Origin: a virus
Direction: 5' to 3' (one strand)
DNA: 43,400 nucleotides
Virus record (IMG/VR): IMGVR_UViG_3300049491_000362
Span: 1-43,400 of that record
Made by a program: the position numbers and the translations under genes. Within the stretch, counting starts at the first letter, position 1; every line of letters starts with the position of its first letter. The notes under the pieces are model-generated. The model was not told the origin of the DNA and ran no database searches. It was given only the letters and a program-made list of their open reading frames with translations. Positions 29,554 to 37,282 of this stretch are shown here, piece by piece.

Positions 29554-31304
29554 GCTCAGGCGCGACCATTTCCCTCTGCGTCATCACGGGCAACGAAGCG
29601 CCCGCGGTCGTCGGCTTTCTCGACTCGTTCAAGGACGCGTTCGACGAGCTGTGCATGGTGCGGGCCGTCGGCTCATTGGAGCACGACAGGACTCTGGCAA
29701 TGGCCCGGCTCTGGTGCGCGCAGAACGGCAAGAAGTGTCAGCTAGGCGAATACAAGAACGGCGCGGCGGCAGCGGAATGGCCGCACGTGGACGACTTCGC
29801 AGCGGCACGGAATCAAGCGTGGGCGCTGGCTACGTGCGACTGGCAACTATGGGCGGACCTCGACGACATGCTTGTGGCCAAGCCGGCCGACGGCGAGGGC
29901 GGGGCGGAACTGATTCGCCTTTGCGCGGGTGCGGGCAGTCACGATTTCTTTTTCTTCACCTACGATCTTCGCGGGCAACACGAGAAGAACGTGCGCGAGC
30001 GGTTGTTTCGGCGCGGCATCGCCCGCTGGACGAATCCGATTCACGAGACGCTACGCGAGATCCCCGTGGATACGGGAGCGACGCAGCGCAAGGCGCTCAT
30101 TGAGGAGCGCGTGGTGTTTGAGCACGCTCCGCAAGCGGAGAAGGCACGCGACCCGCTGCGCAATCGGCGCATCATGGAGCATCACATGCGCTACGTTCAC
30201 GCCTACGCGTTTGAGCTGCATCGGGAATACTACTACGAGTGGCAGGCGACGAAGACCAAAGAGGCGGCGGAGGCGGCGACGAAGTGGGCGGAGATTGCTC
30301 ACGAGACCGATTGCCTACCGGAGCAACGCTACGACATGCTGCTCCATCAAGCAAACATCGTCAGCGGGCGCGACTTGGAGCACGCGCTTGACCTCGTGTG
30401 GCAAGCGGTGCGCATCAATCCGAAGTGCCGGGACGCGTGGGGCGACCTAGCTGAATACGAGATGCGACTCGACCGCGGACCACGGGCGGCGGTGGCCACG
30501 GGCTTCATGCAATCCATCCCGAAAGCGGCGGTGTGCGGATATCCGCAATCGCAGAAATACTTTGGGTGGACCGGCGCACACCTGCGGGCGCGTAGCCTGC
30601 GGGCAGCGGGCAAGGACGACGCGGCGCGGCAGACGGAGGCGGTGCTGTTCGAGAAGCACGGGAAACTGATCTCGTTGCTTCACGCGACTCGCGGCCGGCC
30701 GGCGCAGGCGCTCGCGTGTCGCGAGGCGTTCTTCCGCGCAGCCAACGTGCCGCTCGGCATTGAGCATATCTTCGCAATCGACGCCGACGATGCAGCCTCG
30801 CTTGCGGCGCTGAAGGATTACCGTCACGTAGTGGTAAAGGAACCACGCGGGTGTGTGAAGGCGTGGAACGCAGCGGCAGCGGAGAGCACGGGCGCGGTGC
30901 TGGTGCAGCTCTCGGACGACTGGCTCCCGTGCTACAATTGGGATGATCTCGTGGTGGAAGCTCTCGGGGACCTCACCGCTCCGAAGGTGCTCGCAATCCA
31001 CGACGGTCACCGCAACGACGCGCTCCTCTGCATGGCTATCCTGACACGGGCGCGCTACGAGCAACAGGGGCGCGAGATGTTCGCGGCGGAATACTTCGGT
31101 GTTTTCTCGGACAACGAGTTCACGGTTCGAGCCTACCGCGACGGCGTAGTGGTGCAGGCACAACACATCGTGTTCGACCACCGGCACCCGATATTTGAAG
31201 GCAAGCCCGTAGAACAATGGGACGAGACGCACCGCCGCCAGAACGCCGCCGAACGCTACGCCGAGGGCGAGGCAATCTTCAAACGCAGGAACCCAACACC
31301 ATGA
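29550..31304 (+). CDS. Double GT-A glycosyltransferase (two GT2-like domains)
   Basis: 584 residues. Domain 1 begins TISLCVITGNEAPAVVGFLD and has DDFAAARNQAWALA and a DxD-like LWADLDDML (about residue 102), the plan of SunS-like GT2 enzymes. A TPR-like helical middle (residues about 200-350) follows. Domain 2 begins ISLLHATRGRPAQALACRE (about 372) with KAWNAAAAESTGAVLVQLSDDW (SDD near 455) and FGVFSDNEFTVRAY. The two sites could add two sugars in sequence. First enzyme of an ATGA-coupled series ending with the TPP enzyme; glycosylation of virion or host surface is inferred. Confidence 0.78.
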   Translation: MSSGATISLCVITGNEAPAVVGFLDSFKDAFDELCMVRAVGSLEHDRTLAMARLWCAQNGKKCQLGEYKNGAAAAEWPHVDDFAAARNQAWALATCDWQLWADLDDMLVAKPADGEGGAELIRLCAGAGSHDFFFFTYDLRGQHEKNVRERLFRRGIARWTNPIHETLREIPVDTGATQRKALIEERVVFEHAPQAEKARDPLRNRRIMEHHMRYVHAYAFELHREYYYEWQATKTKEAAEAATKWAEIAHETDCLPEQRYDMLLHQANIVSGRDLEHALDLVWQAVRINPKCRDAWGDLAEYEMRLDRGPRAAVATGFMQSIPKAAVCGYPQSQKYFGWTGAHLRARSLRAAGKDDAARQTEAVLFEKHGKLISLLHATRGRPAQALACREAFFRAANVPLGIEHIFAIDADDAASLAALKDYRHVVVKEPRGCVKAWNAAAAESTGAVLVQLSDDWLPCYNWDDLVVEALGDLTAPKVLAIHDGHRNDALLCMAILTRARYEQQGREMFAAEYFGVFSDNEFTVRAYRDGVVVQAQHIVFDHRHPIFEGKPVEQWDETHRRQNAAERYAEGEAIFKRRNPTP

Positions 31305-31528
31305 ACGACACCAAAGAAGATTTGATTGCGCAGGGATGGAAGATCACGAGCGACGGCCCCTCGGGGACGCAGCTTGAGGAGCCGAAGCGGATGAACAAGC
31401 GCGAGGGATTCGCCGTAGTCGCCGGCATTGCTCTGCTCCCGGCCTACGGGTTCGGGCTTATTATCATTCTCGCCGCGTTCGTTGACCATGTAACGCGCAA
31501 GCCAAACGTCCGCTTCTTCTCCCGATGA
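31301..31528 (+). CDS. Small membrane protein A of the glycan island
   Basis: 75 residues: a soluble start (KEDLIAQGWKITSDGPSGTQ) and one membrane helix (about 40-63, VVAGIALLPAYGFGLIIILAAF) with a basic tail. ATGA overlaps with genes on both sides. Possibly a membrane anchor or partner for the glycosyltransferase. Confidence 0.6.
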   Translation: MNDTKEDLIAQGWKITSDGPSGTQLEEPKRMNKREGFAVVAGIALLPAYGFGLIIILAAFVDHVTRKPNVRFFSR

Positions 31529-31707
31529 GCAACAACCCCGAGACCAACCTTGCCGCGGCCTCCGTGGTCATCGGTGTTCTCGGGTGCGCGCTTGTCGTGA
31601 GTGGTCTCGGAGGGCCGACTAAGCCGCTCGCTCAACTCGCGCTGGGAATAATCTTCGTTGTATCTGCTTTCTCACTATTCGCCCTAGCTTGGAAAAACAA
31701 ACCATGA
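31525..31707 (+). CDS. Small membrane protein B of the glycan island
   Basis: 60 residues with two hydrophobic helices (AAASVVIGVLGCALVVSGL, then ALGIIFVVSAFSLFALAW) and a short basic tail. Overlaps both neighbours by 4 bases. May form a membrane complex with small protein A; no known family. Confidence 0.55.
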   Translation: MSNNPETNLAAASVVIGVLGCALVVSGLGGPTKPLAQLALGIIFVVSAFSLFALAWKNKP

Positions 31708-32522
31708 TCAAAGTTCACCGCACGCATTGCGCTCTCCGCCTCGGGGACAACCTCGCCCACCTGCATTTTTTGCGGGCGCTCGCCAAAGAAAATCCGACGC
31801 ATCACTTCATTCACTTCGCTCACCTCTGCTACATCGCGCAGCTGTCCGAGGTCGTGTGCGACCTGCCGAACGTGCAGGTGTTGAGCCTGGAGCGCGTGAG
31901 CGCACCGCCGAAGACGCCGCTGGAATTTTGGACGATGAAGCCGATGCACATGGAGAGCATCGACGCATGGAAGAATGCGGGTCACTACTGGGAGCGGCAC
32001 CCGCTGCGGCTTAACTACGCGCAGTTTGCGCTTGGTCTCGCGGTGAAGTTATCGGAAGCGATGGGACTACAAAGCCCGCTGCGCTGCGTGCAAGATTTGC
32101 AGTTTTCATACCCGGCACTTGAGGCATGGAACTATGAACCGTTCGACGTGCTCGTGGTCAACTCGACGCCGCGCAGCGGACAGCTTCCGGCCTACAATGT
32201 GAAGGAGATGAACCACGTCATAGGCCAACTCTCCAACCGCTACAAGGTTATCACGACTGCGCCGACGCCGCATAGCTGCGGGTGCACGCAGGAACACGGG
32301 ATGACTGTTTCACAGATTGGGGCGCTGTCACGCTTCTGCAAATACATCATCGCGGTGAGCACGGGACCGAGCTGGCCGACGTTCAATGTGTTCAATGCGC
32401 AATCAGTCCTGCTTCGCTACGTGCTGATTGATCGTGAGGAAGTGAAGATTTCCCCGCGCACCGTGAACTTGAACAACGTCAGCAGCCTCGGTCACGAGCT
32501 TTCCATCGCGGGCATCCTATGA
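31704..32522 (+). CDS. Heptosyltransferase-like GT-B glycosyltransferase
   Basis: 272 residues. The start LRLGDNLAHLHFLRALAKE resembles the GDxL..xPxLRAL opening of GT9 enzymes, and the C-terminal SRFCKYIIAVSTGPSWPTFN corresponds to the donor-site segment (usually DTGPxH) with S/T-G-P retained. Shorter than typical GT9 proteins (about 320-350). Probably transfers a sugar to the same acceptor as the double enzyme. Relationship is by pattern, not alignment. ATG chosen within the ATGA overlap. Confidence 0.65.
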   Translation: MIKVHRTHCALRLGDNLAHLHFLRALAKENPTHHFIHFAHLCYIAQLSEVVCDLPNVQVLSLERVSAPPKTPLEFWTMKPMHMESIDAWKNAGHYWERHPLRLNYAQFALGLAVKLSEAMGLQSPLRCVQDLQFSYPALEAWNYEPFDVLVVNSTPRSGQLPAYNVKEMNHVIGQLSNRYKVITTAPTPHSCGCTQEHGMTVSQIGALSRFCKYIIAVSTGPSWPTFNVFNAQSVLLRYVLIDREEVKISPRTVNLNNVSSLGHELSIAGIL

Positions 32523-33043
32523 GCTACAAAAGCGAAATCACGGATGCGATGACAGCAATGGGGCGCGACCCGCTGACGTGCTTCCTCGGATACGGTGTGC
32601 GCAACGGCAAGGCCGGCGGCACGCTCGCGCGCGTGGATGAGGCGCAGCTGATCGAGACGCCGGTAGCGGAGAACTTGATGACCGGGCTGGCCATCGGACT
32701 CGCGCTCGCGGGCCGGCGTCCCGTGGTCTATTTTGAGCGCATGGACTTCATGCTGTGTGCGGCTGATGCAATCGTGAACCACCTCGACAAGATGGCCGTG
32801 ATGAGCGCGGGCGAGTTCAGCCCCGGCGTCATTCTGCGGTGCGTAGTGGGCAACACGCGCAAGCCGCTGTTCACGGGCGAGACACACACGCAGGACTTCA
32901 CGGACGCTTTCTCGAAGCTCCTCAAGATGCCGGTGATGACGTTGAACTACGAAGCGCACATCGGAAGCATTTACGCGCAAGCGCAAGAGGCGCAGCGTTG
33001 CGGCGGCTCAACCATGATCGTCGAATACAAGGACAAGCTCTGA
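32519..33043 (+). CDS. TPP enzyme, pyrimidine-binding half (E1-beta/transketolase-like)
   Basis: 174 residues. RVDEAQLIETPVAENLMTGL carries the TPP-activating Glu (E51) of the Pyr domain; ALAGRRPVVYFERMDFMLCA and ADAIVNHLDKM with VMSAGEFSPGVILRCVVGN match E1-beta/transketolase Pyr domains. The usual C-terminal domain is absent (classic E1-beta is about 325 residues). The partner PP half is 1 kb downstream, separated by the dehydrogenase gene. Probably both halves form one active site and transfer or decarboxylate a 2-keto acid or ketose unit; substrate unknown. Confidence 0.75.
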   Translation: MSYKSEITDAMTAMGRDPLTCFLGYGVRNGKAGGTLARVDEAQLIETPVAENLMTGLAIGLALAGRRPVVYFERMDFMLCAADAIVNHLDKMAVMSAGEFSPGVILRCVVGNTRKPLFTGETHTQDFTDAFSKLLKMPVMTLNYEAHIGSIYAQAQEAQRCGGSTMIVEYKDKL

Positions 33044-34038
33044 TGCGCGCCGCGATCCTCACCGAACTGAACGCACCGCTGACGCTCGACGACGTAGAGC
33101 CGGCGGCACTACGCTACGGGCAGGTGCTCGTCCGCGTTCTAGCTGCTGGCATCTGCGGAGCACAACTCCAAGAGATTCGCGGCGAGAAGGGAGGGCCGCT
33201 CCCCCACCTACTCGGACACGAAGGATGCGGCATCGTCGAGGCCATTGGCCCGGGCGTGACGCGCATGAAGGAAGGCGACAGGGTAGTGATGCATTGGCGC
33301 AAGGCGGCGGGCATTGAGTCGGCGTTTCCTGAATACGTTTGGAACGGGCGGACGATGACTAGCGGACTCGTGACGACGTTCGCGGAGAAGTCGATTTGCT
33401 CTGAGAACCGACTGACCGCAGTGCCGGACGACACGTCGATTGACCTCGCCGTCCTGCTCGGGTGCAGCCTATCGACGGCACTTGCCGCCGTAGAACAGGA
33501 GTCGCGGAAGTTTGGGGAGAACGTGCTAGTCATCGGCCTTGGCGGTCTCGGCTTGTCGCTACTCGCGGCGCTCGATCTGACGACGCCCGCTCGCGTGTGC
33601 ACCTGCGACATTCACGAGAACAAGCGTCGGCGGGCAGAGATTGCCGGGGCAGAGTTCGTGAACCTCACGCGCGAGAAGGTGTCGGGAAAATTCGATTTGA
33701 TCTTGGACACCGCCGGAAGCGCGGAAGCAATGGAGACCGCGCTTGAAACGAACCTCGCGCCGTCTGGTCGCTACGTGATGGTCGGACAGCCCGCACCGGG
33801 AAAGCCCGTGTGCATCCGTAACGCTCGCCACCTCTTCGACGGCGAGGGCAAATCCATTCGCGCGACGCAGGGCGGCGGCTTCCGGCCTGACGTGGACATT
33901 CCCCGCTACCTCCGCGCTGCCGACAATCTCCTTGTGCACAACTTACTCACTCACCGCTTCCAGCTCGCGGAGATCAACGCAGCCCTAGACCTAGTGCGAG
34001 CGGGCGAAGCGGGGCGAATCATCATTGAAATGACATGA
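33043..34038 (+). CDS. MDR-family alcohol dehydrogenase of polysaccharide-cluster type
   Basis: 331 residues. Catalytic zinc ligands in GICGAQLQEIRG and LLGHEGCGIVE; NAD(P) loop VIGLGGLGLSLLAAL. The section GDRVVMHWRKAAGIESAF and SGLVTTFAEKSICSENRL resembles dehydrogenases found beside glycosyltransferases in bacterial polysaccharide clusters. The four-Cys structural-zinc loop is missing. Overlaps the Pyr-half stop (TGATG) and the PP-half start (ATGA), so the three are co-produced. Likely oxidises or reduces a sugar or keto product. The open frame extends upstream, but the ATG at the overlap is best. Confidence 0.78.
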   Translation: MRAAILTELNAPLTLDDVEPAALRYGQVLVRVLAAGICGAQLQEIRGEKGGPLPHLLGHEGCGIVEAIGPGVTRMKEGDRVVMHWRKAAGIESAFPEYVWNGRTMTSGLVTTFAEKSICSENRLTAVPDDTSIDLAVLLGCSLSTALAAVEQESRKFGENVLVIGLGGLGLSLLAALDLTTPARVCTCDIHENKRRRAEIAGAEFVNLTREKVSGKFDLILDTAGSAEAMETALETNLAPSGRYVMVGQPAPGKPVCIRNARHLFDGEGKSIRATQGGGFRPDVDIPRYLRAADNLLVHNLLTHRFQLAEINAALDLVRAGEAGRIIIEMT

Positions 34039-34694
34039 ACCACGGACACACAGCGGAAACGCTCATTGCATTTGAACAGCGCATCGTCGGCCTGTTCGCC
34101 GCGGGCGAGCTGCCGTTCCTCGTCCATCTCAGCGGCGGCAACGAGGCGAAGCTATTGGAAATATTCCGCGACGTGCAGCCCGGTGACTGGATCTTCTCGG
34201 GGCACCGCAGCCATTATCACTACTTGCTCGCGGGCGGAAGCGAAGACCACCTTGAAAAGTTGATACGCGACGGGCGCTCCATGTTTGTGTTCGACCGCTC
34301 GCTCAACTTCGTCACGTCGTCCATCCTCGCGGGCGTGTGCTGTCCGGCGGCGGGCGTTGCGTTGGCACTGAAGCAAGCGGGGAGCGCGGCGCGCGTGTGG
34401 TGCTTTCTCGGCGACGGCGCCGAGGACAACGGGCATTTCTGCGAAGCGGTGCGCTACGCCGAGGGCCACGGGCTACCCGTGCGCTACGTCATAGAAGACA
34501 ACGGACGCCAGGTTGACACGTCCTATCGGGAGCGGTGGGGAACTGAGCGGCGCTGGCAGTGGGACAACAGCCCGTGCGTGCTCCGTTACCATTACACGCC
34601 GACGTTCCCCCACGGGGGCGCCGGCTTGCCAGCGGGCTCCGTGAAGTTCCGACCGGAGATAGTGGAGAGGTTTGCCAATCGCGGGCGCTCTTGA
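34035..34694 (+). CDS. TPP enzyme, pyrophosphate-binding half (E1-alpha-like)
   Basis: 219 residues, shorter than E1-alpha (about 320-360). The TPP-Mg motif is CFLGDGAEDNGHFCEAVRYA ending with VRYVIEDNG (GDG at 126-128, N at 132 and 156). An E1-alpha-like HRSHYHYLLAGGSED precedes it. It lacks about 100 residues of the family core, chiefly near the ends, but all cofactor residues are present. Pairs with the Pyr half encoded upstream. Its TGA is within the next TTGACGC element. Confidence 0.75.
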   Translation: MNHGHTAETLIAFEQRIVGLFAAGELPFLVHLSGGNEAKLLEIFRDVQPGDWIFSGHRSHYHYLLAGGSEDHLEKLIRDGRSMFVFDRSLNFVTSSILAGVCCPAAGVALALKQAGSAARVWCFLGDGAEDNGHFCEAVRYAEGHGLPVRYVIEDNGRQVDTSYRERWGTERRWQWDNSPCVLRYHYTPTFPHGGAGLPAGSVKFRPEIVERFANRGRS

Positions 34695-34708
34695 CGCTTC
34701 CGGCGAGG
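34691..34708 (+). promoter_or_regulatory. TTGACGC start-proximal hairpin, copy 3
   Basis: TTGACGC 19 nt before the ATG of the first head-tail gene; CGC and GCG pair around TTCCG. The TGA inside it is also the stop of the TPP gene. Confidence 0.45.
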
Positions 34709-34709
34709 C

Positions 34710-35051
34710 ATGGCGATTGACACCAGCTACTTCGCGTCCGACCTCGCGGCAATGATTGCCGACCTCCCGTGCGTGGCGCAGTTCGGCGCAACTGAGTTCA
34801 ATTGCGCGGCGAGCAACCTAGAAGAAAGCGAGGCGCTATTGCTCACCGGCAACGACAGCGGGGCGGCGATCCGTATCGTGTTCCCCGTGACGGCGTTCAC
34901 GGTCACGAGTGCGTTCAAACCACAGGCGCGGTTGTCGCTGAAGTTCCCGTCGCTGACGGCGTTCACGGCCTACGAGATCGTCACCATTGCGAAGTCGCCG
35001 GACGCGATTGGCTACGAAGTAGTGCTGAAGGCTGACAACCGGAGGACGTAG
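34710..35051 (+). CDS. Head-tail completion protein candidate
   Basis: 113 residues, beta-rich (RIVFPVTAFTVTSAFKPQAR, LKFPSLTAFTAYEIVTIA), the size of small joining proteins (gpFII-like). First gene after the glycan island and upstream of tail-terminator candidates. The neck role is inferred from order. Confidence 0.5.
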   Translation: MAIDTSYFASDLAAMIADLPCVAQFGATEFNCAASNLEESEALLLTGNDSGAAIRIVFPVTAFTVTSAFKPQARLSLKFPSLTAFTAYEIVTIAKSPDAIGYEVVLKADNRRT

Positions 35052-35055
35052 CGCC

Positions 35056-35727
35056 GTGGCTTCGGGCAAAGATACCGGCCTCAGTGTGAAGACGACGGAG
35101 TTCAGCGGCTTTTTGCGTGAGCTGAAGAACAAGCTCGGCGACAAGACCGACATGAAGACCATCGTGAACTACGAAATGGGTCGTGTTTTGAATAAGGCGC
35201 TCGCGCTCACGGGAAAGGCTGACGAAGCGAAGATCGAAGCACGATGGGCAAACGCGAAGGCTCTGCGCGTCGGCGGTATAAATGGGCGGTTGGTCTGGCT
35301 CACGAACAAGAAGACAGGACGGCTACAACATTTTCCCGATGCAAAATGGAACGAGCTGAAGTCGGTGCGGGCAACGTCACTGGCGCGGGCGCTCGCAAAG
35401 GTCGGCGCAGCGAAAGCAAGCTGGGCGGCAGCGGCACGGAAGCTCGGGCAGAAAATCACGGTGCCGCAATACGTTGAAAACGTCGTCATCAAGAACGGCG
35501 TGGACCGATTCGCAACGGTGGACAAGGACGAGGGCGCGATGAACTACGGCGTGACGGTGCTGAACAATATGCGCATCCTCAACCGCGCACCCGAAGGACG
35601 CCAGGCGCTGTTCGCGGCGTTCGCGGGCCGCGTTGGATTCTATCGGCAAAACATGGCTCGCGGCGTATTCGACTCAATCGACAAGCTCACAGCGAAATAC
35701 AAAGGCGTCATCGTTCGGAAGTCTTGA
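35056..35727 (+). CDS. Minor structural protein (neck or gp10-like)
   Basis: 223 residues from GTG, preceded by GGAGGA 13 bases upstream, one of the few good Shine-Dalgarno sites here. Basic, Lys/Ala-rich: MGRVLNKALALTGKADEAKI, then VGAAKASWAAAARKLGQKIT and GRVGFYRQNMARGVFDSIDK. Location suggests an HK97 gp10-like head-tail protein. Its stop TGA is within the next TTGACGC element. Confidence 0.5.
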   Translation: MASGKDTGLSVKTTEFSGFLRELKNKLGDKTDMKTIVNYEMGRVLNKALALTGKADEAKIEARWANAKALRVGGINGRLVWLTNKKTGRLQHFPDAKWNELKSVRATSLARALAKVGAAKASWAAAARKLGQKITVPQYVENVVIKNGVDRFATVDKDEGAMNYGVTVLNNMRILNRAPEGRQALFAAFAGRVGFYRQNMARGVFDSIDKLTAKYKGVIVRKS

Positions 35728-35742
35728 CGCATCCCGCGCAAG
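35724..35742 (+). promoter_or_regulatory. TTGACGC start-proximal hairpin, copy 4
   Basis: TTGACGC 20 nt before the next ATG; CGC and GCG pair around ATCCC, flanked by TTG/CAA with one bulged A. Confidence 0.45.
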
Positions 35743-35743
35743 C

Positions 35744-36238
35744 ATGGCCACCCTTGCAACGCTCCTTGACGTAGAGACCGAAGTCGAAACCTGCTTTCAG
35801 TCGATCCTTGCCGCGGCGCCGTTCAACCTACCGGCCATCGCCAGCGACTCAGCCACTGACCTGCTCACGCCACGCGTCGACGTCATAGCCGAAGTCATCC
35901 GATGGGGGCCGCACCAAATCACGCCAGCGTCCGGCACCTACGCGGGCGTCGCGGTCTACGATCAATTCGCCGTCCGCCTGACGCTCGCGCTCATCTACCA
36001 ACCGGAGCAGGCGCAGTCGCCCGGCACGCTGCGCGGGCAGCTCCGACAAGTGCTCACCGGCTGGACGGCAATGAAGGCCGCGTTCGCGGTGCGCAATTAC
36101 CTGATACCCACGGGCGACTCACTACGGCAGACCGGCGGCGGTCGCACGATCAACAACGACGAGCGCACCGAGACGCTTACGACCTCCTTGGAGTTCGTGT
36201 GTTTCCTGAATCCGAACGCCGTCACCGTTGCGACGTAA
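35744..36238 (+). CDS. Tail terminator-like protein
   Basis: 164 residues: MATLATLLDVETEVETCFQS, VAVYDQFAVRLTLALIYQPE, TGDSLRQTGGGRTINNDERT and ETLTTSLEFVCFLNPN. A mix of helices and beta strands, in the slot between neck and tail tube genes, as for gpU-like terminators. The longer upstream frame was rejected because it lacks a good start and overlaps the previous gene. Confidence 0.52.
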   Translation: MATLATLLDVETEVETCFQSILAAAPFNLPAIASDSATDLLTPRVDVIAEVIRWGPHQITPASGTYAGVAVYDQFAVRLTLALIYQPEQAQSPGTLRGQLRQVLTGWTAMKAAFAVRNYLIPTGDSLRQTGGGRTINNDERTETLTTSLEFVCFLNPNAVTVAT

Positions 36239-36241
36239 CCG

Positions 36242-36262
36242 TTGACGCTTTCGCAAAAGCAC
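36242..36262 (+). promoter_or_regulatory. TTGACGC start-proximal hairpin, copy 5
   Basis: TTGACGC 22 nt before the tail tube ATG; GCTTT and AAAGC pair around a short CGCA loop. Confidence 0.42.
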
Positions 36263-36263
36263 T

Positions 36264-36623
36264 ATGGCCGCTTACAACGACGGAAACCTCCCTTTTGGTT
36301 CGCAGATCATCACCATCGGCGCAACTGCCTACGTTGCCGAGAAAATCAGTTACTCCGAGCCCTCAACCGTGGTTGAGCGGCGCGACGAGGACGGCGACCC
36401 GTCCGGTCAGGTAGTCGTCACCGGCTTCGGCAACGGCAGCGCGGAGCTTCAGTTTGCAACCACGCTGACCGTCATCCCGGCCGTCGGCGCGACGTTCACC
36501 CTCACGCGCCAAGGCGGCGCGGTCGCCGGCACCATCGGCGCGGTCATCACCGAAGTCGGCGAGGCCTACGGCCAGCTGGAAATCAAGAAAGCGTCGGTCA
36601 ACTTCCGCCGCCGCTACAACTGA
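36264..36623 (+). CDS. Major tail tube protein candidate
   Basis: 119 residues, beta-rich: FGSQIITIGATAYVAEKISY, TVIPAVGATFTLTRQGGAVA and YGQLEIKKASVNFRRRYN. Small tail tube proteins have this length and a terminal basic segment. Immediately upstream of the tail chaperone and tape measure genes, the standard order. Confidence 0.6.
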   Translation: MAAYNDGNLPFGSQIITIGATAYVAEKISYSEPSTVVERRDEDGDPSGQVVVTGFGNGSAELQFATTLTVIPAVGATFTLTRQGGAVAGTIGAVITEVGEAYGQLEIKKASVNFRRRYN

Positions 36624-36672
36624 GCCTCTCGGCGGGCTAGTCACCGACAGCGGCGAAGGCTCGCCAACACCC

Positions 36673-37281
36673 ATGAGCCTTCTGAATTTCAGCGACATTC
36701 CCGGCTACGCGGAAGCCGTGAAAGAGGAGCAACTCAACCGCGACGTTGCGTTTCTCGCAACCCCTGCGCCGATTTGCGGCGTTCCGATTGCCCACATGAG
36801 CCTCCGACATTGGTCCATGCTCATCGGGTGTCGAAACCGCTTCATTCACGGCGAGCGTCCCGAGGCGGGCGACGTGGCGATGTTCTTGTGGTTCCTGTCG
36901 CCTGACTACGCAGCCGGGGACAACGCAGCCCGTGAGAGGTTCGTTGCGGAGCGCGTGCGCCCGATAGACTTCGGCGCCGCGGTGAAGGAAATCTTCGCCT
37001 ACCTCGGCCGCGTGTTTCAGGACATCCCGAACAGCAACAGCAAGAGCAGCGACACCAAGAGCTACACCGCGCCCGTGGCTTCAATGGTCGATTTGATTGC
37101 CCATGAATACGGCTGGACTGACGAGACGATCCTGACGCTTCCGCTGTCCCGGTTGTTCCAATACATGCGGCGAATCGAAAAGCGGAACGATCCGAAGGCG
37201 ATGCAGTTCAATCGAAGCGAGCAATTCGTTTCCCGCTGGCTCCAGGAGCGCACCGCACCTACCACCGTCACCCGTAACTAA
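36673..37281 (+). CDS. Tail assembly chaperone candidate
   Basis: 202 residues, helical with IAHMSLRHWSMLIGCRNRFI and ETILTLPLSRLFQYMRRIEK; the latter is typical of proteins encoded just before the tape measure. Unlike lambda G/GT there is no second, frameshift-extended ORF visible before the tape measure, so either no frameshift occurs or the extension is not used. Confidence 0.55.
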   Translation: MSLLNFSDIPGYAEAVKEEQLNRDVAFLATPAPICGVPIAHMSLRHWSMLIGCRNRFIHGERPEAGDVAMFLWFLSPDYAAGDNAARERFVAERVRPIDFGAAVKEIFAYLGRVFQDIPNSNSKSSDTKSYTAPVASMVDLIAHEYGWTDETILTLPLSRLFQYMRRIEKRNDPKAMQFNRSEQFVSRWLQERTAPTTVTRN

Positions 37282-37282
37282 C

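Noticed and set aside
2331-36248. TTGACGC copies as ordinary sigma-70 -35 elements
   Set aside because: The ATG follows after only 19-22 nt and no TATAAT-like hexamer occurs at 16-18 nt, so a normal promoter does not fit.
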